Assembly (NCBI RefSeq): GCF_001540865.1
Contig: NC_033621.1
Coordinates: 22,249,279 to 22,313,278 of the forward strand
Length of the DNA stretch: 64,000 bases
Direction of reading: 5' to 3'
DNA from: Ananas comosus
Lineage: Eukaryota; Streptophyta; Magnoliopsida; Poales; Bromeliaceae
Position numbers and translations under genes: made by a program. Shown piece by piece: positions 1-12,132 of the stretch (position 1 is the first letter of the stretch; each line of letters opens with the position of its first letter). The notes beneath the pieces were generated by a model. The model did no database searches and had not been told where the DNA came from. It saw nothing but the letters and a program-made list of their open reading frames with translations.

Positions 1-259
1 CTCGTTATAGCTGGGTTTCCTACTCTTCTTTTAAGGGATTTTCATCCATGCATTTCTAAAAGCTGGGTGCAAATTGTGCAGGAAAAGTCTATATAACATG
101 TACAAACCCAATTACAAGCTACATATCACCGACTCATTAGGAGTAATTATTCCGCTGTCTATTTTTTTTTTTTCCTTAGAAAAAAATCATAATATAACAG
201 CTACTTTTGTCGCAAGTTTCCTGTTATGTTAACTAGAGCCAATAGGATTGGCGTATGTT

Positions 260-3200
260 TTACCTAGGGTTTATAACAGGCCCCTTGTACAAACCTCTTC
301 GAATGACGAAGCTATCTGGGGGCTGATATTCTTCAAGCCAAGTCACATCGGAGGCATTAATTTCGCTGGGTAAATCACCTTCGACAAAAAGACACTACGT
401 TAGTCGTGCTTTTGAGTTGGAAAAAACCAACCTAAGGACATTTTTGCCCTAGTTGGAGCCACTGAAAAAGTTATGTTCAAGTAGAGTAGTTCAAAAAAGC
501 ACTTCAGCTTTTCATTGAGATCCTCCCGACAGGTTCCAGCTAAAGCTACAACCAAAAGATTCAGCTTCCCACCACAGCAAAAGTCCTAGAACTTCTGCAG
601 GTAAAATAGCTGGATGACGCTTTTCAAAGGAAGGAAGCCACTCTAGAAGCCAGGCCGAACAAGCACTACGGGCTTACTGGCCCGGCCTACAGCATATAGA
701 AAAGTGCTATTTCAACGGAATTGCTAAAAAAAACACAGAAATTATTTCAGCAGAAGCTAAAAATTGAAACTTCTGCTTTGGGGCTCTGGAACCTCATTTT
801 GGCTTCCCATTCCAGCCAAAAGACCGACCTTTTGTTAACCAGAAGCCTGGTTTCTTCTCAAGTACCAAAAGCAATTCCCAAACCCCATGGCAAACAGGCA
901 CTATAGGTGTCCTAAGGAAGTACAGGGAACATTATTTACCAGATTGAGGCTTGCTCGAAGACTTTCTAAAGTAGGAGCAGTGACGTCCGTCTTCTGATGA
1001 GTAAGGAGGAGATAGAATGTCGAAAAGTGCGCAAGGAGTAATGGCTCTGAAACAGTGGATGTTGCCACCGTTTGAAGGATAAAGGATCGTTGCCCCACAT
1101 GGTGCAGACATTTCGCCATCTCGAACTAACTTCGCAGGCCTCGCTGCACATCCCACCAAATATTATTTGAATATAGCATTTTACTGCAAAGTGTATGACA
1201 TGTGAATGAAACACTTAAGCAGAATTAGATAGCCCTTGCATGCCAGAGATAAGGAGTTCAAGAGAATCATGAATATTTGGCAGAATTCCACCATTGTCCC
1301 TTTACCGATCCCTAAATACATAAATGCCCTCCAAAAGTCTAAAATATCATAACACCTCTCATATTGGTAACTAAAATATCATAAATGCCGTTTAAAATAA
1401 GATAAATGACCTCGAAATACCAAAAATTATCATTAAAGAACGTCTAGAAAGGAACTACAAGGGTACTGAGCGGTAAACTTTGTTGAAGAAATGGTAGATA
1501 CAGAAGACTGCTGCAGTAACTTCACAAATTGCACAAGAAGAAAATAAACAATATCCCACTGTGCCTTTGGGAGTGCAAAGAAAAAAAAAGAGAAAATTAA
1601 AAACAAAAAAAAAAAAGAATAGAAAGGAAAAGAAAACTGAAGCTTCCTGTAAGATGAAGGGACTTCAGTCATTCTCCAAAAAGGGTTAGCTGCAAATTTA
1701 TTCTCTAAGGTTTGGACCTGAGTTCAAATCTGTGCTTGTAGTTTCAAATATTGTAGGTCGATGTGGACACAAGCAATAATATTGAAGTGCAATGGATACA
1801 TGCAGTAACAAAGATTAATATGCTGCTATGATATATCTATAATAAAGGAAAACCTAATTAGAAGGAAAAGATAATGCTAACCCTCTGAAGGTTCAATTGG
1901 TCCAGCTACATCTAGCCAATCATATGACATAACATGCAATGAACCATAAAGAAGCTTGCTCAGCACAGTCATTCCAGGATGATTGTGGAGCGGGATAATT
2001 GATGATGGCGGCATGCAAAATATCCCAATCTGCAAAGAATCATGAGCAATACAGCAAATCAGTCATATCCCATAAAACGACTAATTTATAAGTCGGCCTC
2101 TATAAAAGCCCTTAACTAGTGCAACGCCAACAATCTCCATGAATTGGATGACTCCCTAAGTTAAAGGGTATTTATTTTGTAAGAAGTTGCACTTTCGAGG
2201 GGTATATAGGAAAACTCAGATTTTACTGAGGAATATATGGAAATGGGTGATTTTGCACAGATGTGTGTAAATGGCCAAGAGGATGCAGGCCTAGGCACTG
2301 AAGATACAGCAAGTGGTGTTGAGCAAACAAGCAAAGAAATCATAAGGCATACAGAAAAACTCTCGCATTCGTGAATGTGCAAATATTTGATCGGAGGTAA
2401 ATATTGGTTACTCCCATTACGTCCTTGTTTCCCATTCGTTCCGCGTGCTGAACCTTTCCAACTGCGTACAGCTTGAGCTTCTTGTTCAAGACCAACATCG
2501 TAAGGTTTGATATCATCTGAATAAGTTGACAGGAAAATAAAGCATATTAGTATAACATATGTTGTTCATATGGTATCAAAAACCACAGGTCTTTCTTATT
2601 GCTCATGAACTTCAATAATGTAAACACGGAAGAATATGTCTTTCCCTTATTATAATCATCAAAGTCATACTTTCTTTCAGGACTTTGATCACAAATAAAA
2701 GTTGATTAATTGTTATGCTAAAGAGACGAACTCAGAAATCCATCCAGAAGGCCTTAGACGGCCAAATTTAAAACCACAAACAATTAAACCTGCTACTTTA
2801 GAGTTAACTGGAGAGACATGTTAGTATTTTTTTATAAAAAAAAATCAGTAAATTTAATAGCTCAATTAGGTGTAATGAAATCCAGAAATATCGCAAATAA
2901 ATTCAGAAAGTGGTTTAAAGCAAAGGTTAAAGCTAAAAAACCCAAAGTATCGGGTTTACAAGCAAGAACAGTAAAAGATTCTTCTTCGCATAGAATAAGA
3001 TGGTGCAAAACATATTACTGGAAATGATAAATAAAACGTAAGTGCAAATATTGCAAGTGAACTATAATAGTTTTAGCCAAACAGCCAAAAACATAGAAGG
3101 TACAAATTTTGTCCCTAATAGGTGTAAACCTAGGAAGATTGCTCAATGAAGGTAACATATATAATAACAGGGTAGTGCCAGATTTAGTGAGGAGTTTGAT

Positions 3201-3462
3201 TGCCATCATTTCCAAATATATATCAAGAGAGAGAGAGTAGGGCTGCTGTGCTATTAGAGTATAGCAGCTCTTGTACTTCTAACTTCCTAACAATCCATCA
3301 ATTTTGATGGGTGGTTGGGATGAGAGAGAGAAGATAAATTGGAGAGAAATTCAAAGAGAAGAGAAATTGAAACACTCAATTTCTCCTCTCTCTCACCCTT
3401 GATGGATGGTTAGAAAATTAGGAGCACAAGGGTTGCTGTGCTCCTAATAGCATAGTAGCCCT

Positions 3463-3528
<66 letters not shown>

Positions 3529-4711
3529 AAGCCTTGTAATCTTGTTATGACGAAGAAATATGAAGCACATACATTAGAGGTCATAATGCTGTGTGAGACG
3601 AAGGTTCAAGAATTTAATCCAGCACAGGAAGCAACAAACAAAGAAGAGAAGAAAGATTCTATAACTAGACTAGTTCCAGACATTCGTAAAAAAAGATTGC
3701 AGAGCAGTATTCACTAAAGATTTATGACCAACCAAACAGTATTCTAGTTTCCATCCAGACTCCTCTTCTGCACAAATTTGCCCGGACCAGGGACTTTGCA
3801 CCGGTCAATGGTCATTCACAAGACTAGATTAATAATTTACTGGAGCCTTCTAAAATTAGGGCAGTTCTCTACTATTGACATCATAACATATAGGAGAAGG
3901 CTTCAGTAATGGCGAACCATATTGAGAACTCAATCCACTCTTTTACTTACCATATTTACTTCAGCAACAGGGCAGGAACGCTGTTTAACAGCTATCCCAC
4001 ATTATCAAGATAAGGCAAATTTGGTGACAGGACAATCCATCACCAACAGAATGAAGGGAAAAAAAAATTTGTGGAGTCAAGGTGCTGGATTTTATGTATT
4101 AGACTACAACCAAGGAAATGAATAAACACATGCATCTTCAACAATTTTCAAATTAGATCTAGAATATGCAAGCATGAATGTATATTCTAACAAAAATCAC
4201 TGCCAATTGTCAAAGAAACAAAATTGAAAATGATGTTTCTCTGTTCACAATGAAATGTAATGTGGAAACGACAGGTAACTAATTTTCCCCATGAATTGGA
4301 CAACTCCCCAGCTCACAAGAAAGGAATTTTTGTCAAGAGCTACAGTTTTGAACAGTTATAGTGTTATACATGAAAATTAATACTTTCCATGAGTATTCAA
4401 GTAACTAGATGATTTTGCAGGGATTTATATATGCAAGAGAGCCTAGAGCCTAAAATAACTGAATGCTGAACTAGTATTTATAGTGTCAGGAAAGTCACGT
4501 ATATGTATTCAAGTAAATGAATTGAGTTAGTGGAGAAGAAACCAACCACTTAAACTTAAGGTTTTTAGAGAATAAACAACACGAAAAATATTTAAATTAC
4601 AATAATCTCACCTAATATAACACGAACACGCTCAAGAGCTTCCTCAGACACCGGTCCATTAGGAGAGAACGATTCTTTGCAAGCATTGTACAGCTTCCGG
4701 ATTTTGGGCAT
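260..4711 (-). CDS. PCO: Plant cysteine oxidase, PCO4/5 type (5 exons)
   Basis: Exons on the minus strand: 4711-4612, 2516-2353, 2029-1882, 1143-940, 378-260. All junctions are GT/AG, the phases join, and the product is 244 aa. Plant cysteine oxidases use O2 to convert an N-terminal Cys to Cys-sulfinic acid, sending proteins such as group VII ERFs into the Arg/N-degron pathway, so they act as oxygen sensors. Seen: a cupin core with HNHPGMTV giving His103 and His105, and the third iron ligand His167 in GNIHCF. Tyr185 and Cys193 sit where the Tyr-Cys pair of Arabidopsis PCO4 lies. The ending WLEEYQPPD...YKGPVINPR is typical of the PCO4/5 branch. The start was chosen because [12 protein letters not shown] aligns with the family N-terminus and the length fits (Arabidopsis PCO4 is about 241 aa). 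The linker after SYDWL is a few residues shorter than in Arabidopsis. No AG acceptor lies directly before the ATG, so how the 5'UTR joins it is unresolved. Confidence 0.92.
3225..3470. mobile_element. Inverted-repeat MITE in PCO intron 1
   Basis: The left arm (AGTAGGGCTGCTGTGCTATT, then a run ending near CAATCCATCA) is repeated inverted at the right end (TGATGGATGG ... AATAGCATAGTAGCCCTGCT). The element is about 246 bp and lies inside PCO intron 1 (2517-4611). It is bounded by (GA)n on the left and (CT)n(TA)n on the right. The termini resemble the GCTACTATRCT-type elements at 27752, 49925 and 51296. No coding capacity. Confidence 0.7.
3463..3528. repeat. (CT)n(TA)n compound microsatellite
   Basis: A CT dinucleotide run of about 22 units passes directly into a TA run of about 9 units, adjoining the right end of the MITE in PCO intron 1. 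Confidence 0.95.
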
Positions 4712-7050
4712 AGTGCAGTAAAGCAATATTAAAATAAGGAAATACAAACAGACTTATCAGCAACCCAACAATACTCGGGCGCAAGTTTACAAGTCCTAGT
4801 TCACGGTAAATTATCGATCAACTATTGCAAGGTGTCTTGAGATAGAAAAGCCTTGACGACCTGTTTCCATCAACACAAGAAGAGTAAAATAAACATTTTC
4901 GATTGTCAGAAACATATGAATGAATCTAATATTCATATAACGATTGGTTCCTCAAGAATCATTCAACAATTAAGGCGACAAACATCACATGATGGTACAA
5001 GAACAGCATAATATGCCATAAACAAGAAAGATTGCTACAGTAACGAGCCAGAATAAAGTAGTGGTCAGCCGCTCTCATCTCTTCCTCTTCTAATACGGCA
5101 TATTTAGTTAGGGAAGGTTTGGTCTTATAACGGGACTTCCGGACTTGGGATGACTCTCCATTTACAACTGTTTGATCAAGAGAGAATCATCCCAATTTCC
5201 CATTCCAAGGTGGAATGGAAATCATCTTCTTCCCCAATTTTGAATCAGGCCTAGAAGAATGGAGTAGAATCTTACTCTGAGGTGACATTTATTCCACAAA
5301 CAAACGAACTAACGGCATTGGTCATTGACATTCTGAATCCATTTCACACTCCAATTCCACAAGCGAACCAAATATGCCCATACTTACTCATCTTTCAAAC
5401 ACCTCTTCTTTCCTTTTATTTCTCCATTTGTAAAGGCAATACAGCAATACCAGCCCCATTTCCCTCAGATCATTTTTTTTCCCATTTTCTTCTTCTACTT
5501 TGCTCTTTTTTTCTGCACCTGCCACAGTTATCATCTACATGAAGCAGAATTTTTATAAGCACCCTCATCTATTTTTGTTTCCATTTTTAGTTAGTGGAAT
5601 CATTCCTCACATTTACACCGCATGTCTTCTTATCTTTCGCGTATGCCTCTAAGTATTATGACATTTGAGGAAAATTTCTTAAATTGATACCAAAGGTGTA
5701 CAGTTGCAACCCAAAAAGATGTAATAAAATACAATAGTACGCCATGGATACAATAAAGTGGTTGAATATAGATGAGTTAGACTAAATAAGAATAGTTATG
5801 TTAATTCACTGCATGACGGTCCTAGTTGTCTAACCAAGTGAGTCTAACTAGATCATCATCCATCCAGTTTGAGTTAATTACCGAGTCAATAGGCTTAGCT
5901 AGAGTTTGAGTCATATTTCTCATTTTTAAGGTTAAGGTAAACCTTGACTATATTTTAGGTCCAGTTAATATTACATTAAAATAGTCATATTTGCAGAAAA
6001 ATTAAAAGGCCAGTTGAGTTGTTGTGTAGGAACAAAAATTTATTACACAAGTATAAATAAATTATTGTGGCAAAATAGCTTTCTTCTGTAGTATACAGAT
6101 CTAGGAAAATTTAATTGCTTTCATCTGTAGCCATATGCACAAAAAGAGCATGAATAATGCTAGGCCCGCAACTAGTTTACATGTTTAAAGCAGACGGAAC
6201 ATAATTCAAAGTTCAGATAAAATTCATAGCAGAACAACCAACATTGCTTCCACCAACTCTTCCGAGCACATACAACTTTCGTAAGAGGCATTATTCAAAG
6301 ATTCTTGCGTATAATCAAATAAGCACCCTCATAAGTGCCCCCCTTCCACATACGCGCTTTATACTATCTTACCCGTATGCAAACTGCATTCTGCTTTATA
6401 CATACATTGATGAAGCTAAAAAAATGAATAATCAAAATTTTCCTATTTAAGCATCTTCCGTAATCGCTTCCATGACGGAGATAGAGAGCCAACAACTGTA
6501 ATTGTCCTGTTCAAGTGTCTTTAGTAATTACTTTCTTAACACGTGTTAAGCAATCGGAGAGCCTTTTTTTTCCTCAAACAGAAAGCAATAAGATCAAATT
6601 TCCTTCTCCCCATCCCCGTATCTCTATCTCTACCTTCCCCTCCTTTCCTCTCCCCCTTTTCTCCACTTTTCTTCTCTCTATCCACATTATCAACAATTCA
6701 AACTCGCCCTTCAATCAAATAAATGATATTCTTATCCCGTCCACAGCATAAGACACGGATAATACATAAAACAACCATCTCCAGACCACAAAATTCCCCA
6801 TACTACTTCTGATTCTACTATATCTCTACCATTCCTACGCATATACTTCATCTTCTACCCCATCTCCTCACTTTCACTACAATTCCATCAATCAAAATCA
6901 AAGTACATAGCAAACAACAAACAACAGCACATCAAATCAATCTAATCTAAGATCAAAACCATACAAACTACACCGAATTGAGCCAGATAAAGAGAGAAAT
7001 GGATCATACAGTAGATATTATACAGTAATCGGCATAAGGAGGATCGGCGT
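4712..7050. other. Leader/intron region upstream of the PCO start codon
   Basis: No exon with protein similarity is seen. Short open frames at 5282-5542, 6244-6450 and 6515-6751 are low-complexity and pyrimidine-biased. The simplest reading is the long 5'UTR intron of the PCO gene, possibly with a second small leader exon just before 4711. Confidence 0.5.
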
Positions 7051-7052
7051 AC

Positions 7053-7194
7053 CTCACGGGTTAGGGTTTTGCGATGAGGTATACGGATCGAAGGAAGGGG
7101 GAGGAAAGGGCGAATTGGAGCTCGCGGAGATGGGATCCGCGCCGAGGTCGAGCACTATACTGAGCGAGCGAGAGAGAAAGAGAAAAGGAGAGGT

Positions 7195-7228
<34 letters not shown>

Positions 7229-7340
7229 AGGGGGGGATGTTCTGCGGAGTACGACGGCGTGGTGAGTATTTTTGTATCGTCTCCCGAAGTGGTGAGGACT
7301 CTGTCCAGGAAAGGTACTACGTGGACCAGCGCTACCACGT
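7053..7340 (-). promoter_or_regulatory. Probable 5'UTR first exon and core promoter of the PCO gene
   Basis: On the minus strand this stretch is pyrimidine-rich with a (TC)n run, then AAAACCCTAACCC (a telo-box-like word) and a good splice donor GAG|GTACGC, with the exon ending at 7053. This is the usual look of a plant 5'UTR exon followed by a long leader intron; the coding start is 2.3 kb downstream. A TATA-like ATAATATA lies about 60 bp upstream, near 7390. Transcript evidence is needed to fix the cap site and the acceptor. The 94-codon frame in this exon (7338-7054) is low complexity and is not taken as a gene. Confidence 0.5.
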
Positions 7341-8115
7341 CATCCTTAGACCGCCCCAGTAAGAACGAAACACGTGTCCTGCTGAGGTGTATATTATGTT
7401 GTTAGGGAAAAACTCTAGAACCGAACACTGTTGATGTGGTATCCACCACAAATAAAAAAAAAATTTCTATAACTCAACTATTCCATCATAATTTTTTTAA
7501 AATATATATGATTGACCGGAAATAGCTGATGTGTATAAGTGTTATACTGTAAACTTTCTCGTGGTTAAGAGAGGAATGTAAAATTTTTTCCAAAAAAAAA
7601 TCATTCGACATAATATTATCATTTAAATATTGTCATTTTTTTTTCAAAGTGTAATAAAAAAACTATTAAATATGCTTCAAATTTTATATCTATGGTTATT
7701 GTAATCCTATTGATTTGATCTCCATATAACACATAGAATTGGTGAAGTATAATTTTTATATATGGAATTCCGATTTGTAGGTAAGTTATTCTTCTGTTTT
7801 TAGCTATTGCAGACTCTTGTAGCATATTTTGTAAAAAAATTAAATTTTGACTTTGAGAAATAAATATTTTTTATAATAATCTTCTCCTCCCACTGATGTA
7901 AGTATTGGTCAGATTATATTTATGGAATAACATTATACTCTACAACGGTGTCAAATAAGTTTTTTTATTATTTTTTAGATTTTTATTGGATATACGTGCT
8001 TAAAAAAATGAATATTTATGTCGTACAATAAACACTAATAATAGTAGTTTTTATAGTGTAGGAGAAATTGTTGAATTATTTACCAATATACTTTATTAAA
8101 ATATATTCATTACAC
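7341..8115. other. AT-rich intergenic DNA
   Basis: AT-rich spacer upstream of the PCO promoter. No coding pattern, RNA gene or clear terminal repeat was seen. Confidence 0.6.
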
Positions 8116-8286
8116 GGGCCGTCCCTAGAGCAAATAGCAAAGGACTTGGTGGTTGGTACCCGAGGTCCCAAGTTTCAATCCTAATTGATTCACATTTCTA
8201 ACTAAGTTTATTTTTAAATAAAATAAACGAAACGAGCAGCAGACTATCTTATCTCTCTAAAAAAAAATAAAAAATAAATAAAAAAA
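8116..8286 (+). mobile_element. tRNA-type SINE, copy 1
   Basis: Starts GGGCCGTCCCTAGAGCAAAT and ends in an A-rich tail. The flanks ATTCATTACAC (8105-8115) and ATTCAATACAC (8287-8297) are an 11-bp target-site duplication with one mismatch. A box-A-like TAGAGCAAATAG and a decayed box-B-like AGTTTCAATCC indicate RNA polymerase III origin. The body ends AAATAAAATAAACGAA...TATCTCTCT before the A tail, as in the other copies. Confidence 0.85.
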
Positions 8287-8319
8287 ATTCAATACACAAG
8301 AATAACAGTTATTATAGAC

Positions 8320-8690
8320 CGGGTGACATGCAACCGTTACACCTAAGGACTCGGCCGCATGCGACATCCGTACGTGGCAGCGCACGGACGAAAGCGTGGG
8401 AGCGAGGGGGGCCGACTCGCGGTCGCATGCGGACGCTCGCTCGGGGCCCGATCCACCGTCCAACGAACCCCGACGCGATCACCAGCCAACGGTGGAGATC
8501 GAAAGCGGGGTTTGTGCGGTGGATCGGGGCGTTCCCGCATGCGCCACCGTCGCGCGTTGGTCGGCGCCGCTCGCGAGGTGGTGTTAGGTGTAACGGTCTG
8601 CATGTCACGGATGCGAGGCTGACATGTGGGGCCCACCGCGAAGGTCGTGTCACCTTCGTATGTAACCGTTACACCGTAGAGTTTATTTCA
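8320..8690. repeat. GC-rich block with inverted GTGTAACGGT...CATGTCAC repeats
   Basis: A CpG-rich island in AT-rich surroundings. GTGACATGCAACCGTTACAC near 8322 is inverted at 8585-8609 as GTGTAACGGTCTGCATGTCAC, and TGTAACCGTTACACC recurs near 8661. The words GACATGTGGGGCCCACC follow. Related words occur upstream of the aminotransferase (34940-35000) and at 55620-55680. The overlapping open frames on both strands are shadows of high GC. It could be a MITE or a relocated promoter-like island. Confidence 0.55.
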
Positions 8691-8854
8691 CGTGCAAAAT
8701 AGTGTAATGCAAATCACGGGTTGGATCGAGTACTCTGATGATTATCGAGCGTCTTCTTGTTCGTTGTCTCCAAACACAAAAAGATTTTGTAGGGAATTTT
8801 CTTTTTTTTTTTTTGTAATCTACTAATAAATTGGAAAAAAAAAACAAAAAAGCA

Positions 8855-8881
<27 letters not shown>
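8855..8881. repeat. (AAT)n microsatellite
   Basis: About nine AAT units. Confidence 0.9.
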
Positions 8882-8885
<4 letters not shown>

Positions 8886-9489
8886 AATATAAAAGGAGAA
8901 AATTTAAGGTTAATATCATTGATTATTAATTTCAAAAATATTTATGTTTAACAAAGTTATGGTTAACTCTGTCAATTATAAGATTGGGGGTTAATTCCAT
9001 ACTAGAATATAGTTTTTGTTGTTTAAGCAAAGTAATGAGAAAAAGTAGGAAAAACTACACTTTTGGTCCTCAAATTATGAGGTGCGTCTTTAGTTGTCAA
9101 ATTTTAGTTTATAACAATTTTTGACTCGTACTTTCAAAATTATTACAATCAAATTTTGCAACTCAATTTAGTTAACGAAATGCTGATCTATCCCTGATAT
9201 AAGAGCAATGCGACAGTGTTACAATTGATGGTGCAATAATGATTTAGATGCCACATCACTTTCACATCATCAATATAGTACATTTAGTCAATTAAGTTGT
9301 GTTTGTAGGACTTGATTGCAATAATTTAAAAGATTTGGGCTAGAAATTATTACAAATTAAAAGTTTGAGGACCAAAACATCACGCGAGCTATAGTGTGGA
9401 AGACCAAAAGAGTAACTTACCCGAAAAAGTATTAACAAAGTTTTTGCATATGCATGCATGCATGCAAAGCAGATATGGTGATCGAGTGA
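8882..9489. other. Gene-free AT-rich stretch
   Basis: Contains phrases seen elsewhere in the window (cttttggtcctcaaattatgag; compare 16746-16765), so probably decayed repeats. No gene is supported. Confidence 0.5.
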
Positions 9490-9502
9490 AAGTTCTAATC
9501 TT

Positions 9503-9654
9503 TTTTTTTTAGCGATAGGCAGCACGCTATCTTCTTCGTTTATTTCATTTAGAAATAAACTTAACTGAAAATGTGAATCAACAAGAATTCGAACTTGGGT
9601 ATCGGGTACCAACTACCAAGCCCTTTGCCACTTGCTCTAGGGATGGTCGGTTGT
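9503..9654 (-). mobile_element. tRNA-type SINE, copy 2, with perfect 13-bp target duplication
   Basis: Minus-strand insertion: poly(T) on the plus strand at 9503, head ending CTAGGGATGGTCGGTTGT. It is flanked by AAGTTCTAATCTT at 9490-9502 and again at 9655-9667, a perfect 13-bp duplication. On the minus strand the body carries the box-B-like AAGTTCGAATTC. Perfect duplications and an intact tail suggest a young insertion. Confidence 0.93.
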
Positions 9655-9999
9655 AAGTTCTAATCTTGAAGTTATGATGTGCACTACATTTGCAAGGTTG
9701 CACGGTACTGCACTTATGCAGAGGTTGATCAATCAACCACTTGTCTTCTGTAACTGCAGGTCGAGCCACTCGTCCGTGAAACTGCAAACAGCACTTTTCA
9801 GAAAAAATGTGTCTCGCGAATCAATCTTATATTTTAGGTCCCACAAAGCAGCAGAACTTGTCCAAAGTGAAGGAAATGAAGTTGCCTAGTATATACCTTA
9901 ACTAGATATAGAAGAAGGGTTTAAGCCCAATGCCCAAAACCCAAAAGTAGTTGCTCCTTTGGCCCAAATCAATGCCATAGGAAGATGCTTCCTTTGTTT

Positions 10000-10150
10000 T
10001 TTTTTGAGAAAGAGGTAACACGCTACCTGCATCATTCATTAAGTAAATGATTTTAGCTATATAGCGTGAAGCAGCCAAGGTCTCAGAAGGGCGGAAAAAC
10101 GACAAGACAAAGGTTCGCAGAAACAGACTAAAAAAAAAAAGAGACTCAAG
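10000..10150 (-). repeat. Retroposon-like tail fragment
   Basis: A T run followed by GAGAAAGAGGTAACACGCTACC resembles the 3' ends of the local SINE copies, but the remaining sequence differs. It may be the 3' end of a partner LINE or an unrelated retroposon; no coding part remains. Confidence 0.35.
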
Positions 10151-10630
10151 ACCAGGTCCAAACCAAAAGACAGCCGTGCCCCAGCTGCACCTAACATGTG
10201 GATTGATAATAAATATGTTTATGAGTTGTTTCTTTTCTAATCAATTTTGTAAATGAATGACAAAGAATTAATGTGAATCCAGAATCCAAATATTTCATCA
10301 AATCGCGGATTCGATTTCCACCTTCAATAAAAAGAAACGAAACTTGAAATACATCGTTAGCACGCAATAATAATAGTACAATATACTCACTAAAATTCTC
10401 AAGGTGAGGCAAATGTGCACATAACTAATTGCTCCTTTTCCCCCACACAAGTGAGACTATGTATAAATTATTAAGAGAAGCGAATGTCCAAATCAAAAAA
10501 GCAATGTGAGTCTCACTTTACGGCCTTTAGCCGAAAGGGAAGGGATTCTCTCAAATAATTGGCAAAGCATAACAAGGAAAAGATCCCTATCTCCTCTTCC
10601 CCTCCTTATCTTGGTTACAAATTCTCCCCT

Positions 10631-10662
<32 letters not shown>

Positions 10663-10766
10663 TACTTTTTTTTTCACCTCATCTAAATTAGAATCTACTT
10701 TGTTTCTCTTGATTTCTCCTTTTTTTTATTTTCTTTTTTGTGTTTTGTTTCTGCTTTGTCGAAGGA

Positions 10767-10921
10767 ATTTTTTTTTTTTTAGGGATAGATAGCACGTTAC
10801 CCGCTTCGTTTATTTCATTTACAAATAAACTTAGCTGGAAATATGAATCAACTAGGATTCGAACTTGGGTCTCGGATACCAACCACCAAGCCTTTTACCA
10901 CTTGCTTTAGGAACTGTCGGT
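10767..10921 (-). mobile_element. tRNA-type SINE, copy 3
   Basis: Minus-strand copy flanked by TTTGTCGAAGGA at 10755-10766 and 10922-10933 (perfect 12 bp). It carries box-B-like AAGTTCGAATCC and the usual tail region TTTATTTCATTTACAAATAAAC, read here on the plus strand. Confidence 0.92.
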
Positions 10922-11505
10922 TTTGTCGAAGGATTTTAGTATGCTGGTTTATAATAACTACGTACTATAGTTGATTGGACTATTTTTCTTTACACAGAAG
11001 ATTCTGGCTTAATCATTCTACTGAGAAAGTATGATATGCGATATTCTAACCCTTTAAAATAGATTTATCTTATTAGAAACGAAGTCAGGATTCGGATTTG
11101 GAGGAGGAAAATAATATAAGTAATAACTATAGAACTTATACGATCTATAGATCATTTTGAATATACTATTCAATTTTTTAAATTTTGATTTTACTATTCA
11201 ACCTTTTCATTTGTTTAATTTGAGTTAGGCAACGAAATTTTGACTTCAAATTTAAGCTAATTATTTAATTTAATAAATTTATAATTGTAAGAATTGTATG
11301 AAAAATACTAATTAAATATGTAAAGTTAAATGATGTATTCAAATTTTGAGGTCATAGTACTGTTGACTAACTCAAATCAATTAAATGAAAAGATTGAGTA
11401 ACAAAATAAAAAATTTAAAAGGTTGAGTAATCGATTCAAAACGGTACATAATCCGGGTAAATTTTATACGTTTTTGCAAAAAATATATAATATATTTGAC
11501 CTAGG

Positions 11506-11719
11506 CTGGAATACTATCAATAGCACCAAGCGTTTGGTGCTATCAGGTTTTCGGCTCTTGGATTAAAAAACGTACGGTTAGGATGATGTGGGTCCCCTAG
11601 GATTGAGTGAGTTATTAGTTTAATAGTATAATCTAACGGATAAAAATAGTCAAAGGGTTAAATCTAACGGCGGAAAACTTGATAACACCAAATGCATGGT
11701 GCTATTGATAGTATTCCAG
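11506..11719. mobile_element. MITE with CTGGAATACTATCAATAGCACC ends
   Basis: The left end CTGGAATACTATCAATAGCA and the right end TGCTATTGATAGTATTCCAG are perfect inverted repeats around a 214-bp element. The interior shares with elements at 14515, 51296, 51570 and 53177 the words for 'GGTCCCCTAGGATTGAGT' and 'ATAATCTAACGGATAAAAAT'. Confidence 0.85.
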
Positions 11720-12132
11720 GTTTCCAGCCGAACTCAATATATTTACCTTAAAAAAATTACAAAATAAATTGTAATAAAAATTTGATGTAGTAGACACAAG
11801 CTTTTGATAAATAAAAATAAAAATAAAAAAAATAATAATAATAATAATACTTGGGCCCCTAAAATAATAATAATAATAATAATAATACTTGGGCCCCTAA
11901 AATTTAAAACATCAAATATTTACTATCCAATCAGGGGCTTTTATATAATTTGTAAGAAGTTGAGAGGGGCCACAGCCATTGTGGGTTTCTCAATAGCTTC
12001 CTCCCTGTATGTTTATTTAGTACAAAAAAAAAAAATTGACAGGTAGAATGGGACACTCTCTTTATTCTCGTACGATTAATTAATTTTTCAAAAGATTCTA
12101 CCAAACTCTGGAATGAATGATTTTATTACTGA

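Noticed and set aside
2818..3027. Lys-rich 69-codon frame in PCO intron 1
   Set aside because: Lies inside a well-supported intron, with no family resemblance.
4712..4760. U12-type AT-AC intron before the PCO start (TTTCCTTAT ... TGCAC|TATG)
   Set aside because: The branch-like word is too far from the AC, and no ATATCC donor was found; the 7053 donor is an ordinary GT.
8312..8702. Overlapping open frames of 63-124 codons on both strands in the GC-rich block
   Set aside because: High GC removes stops in all frames. The proteins are Arg/Pro-rich with no domain, and inverted repeats explain the sequence better.
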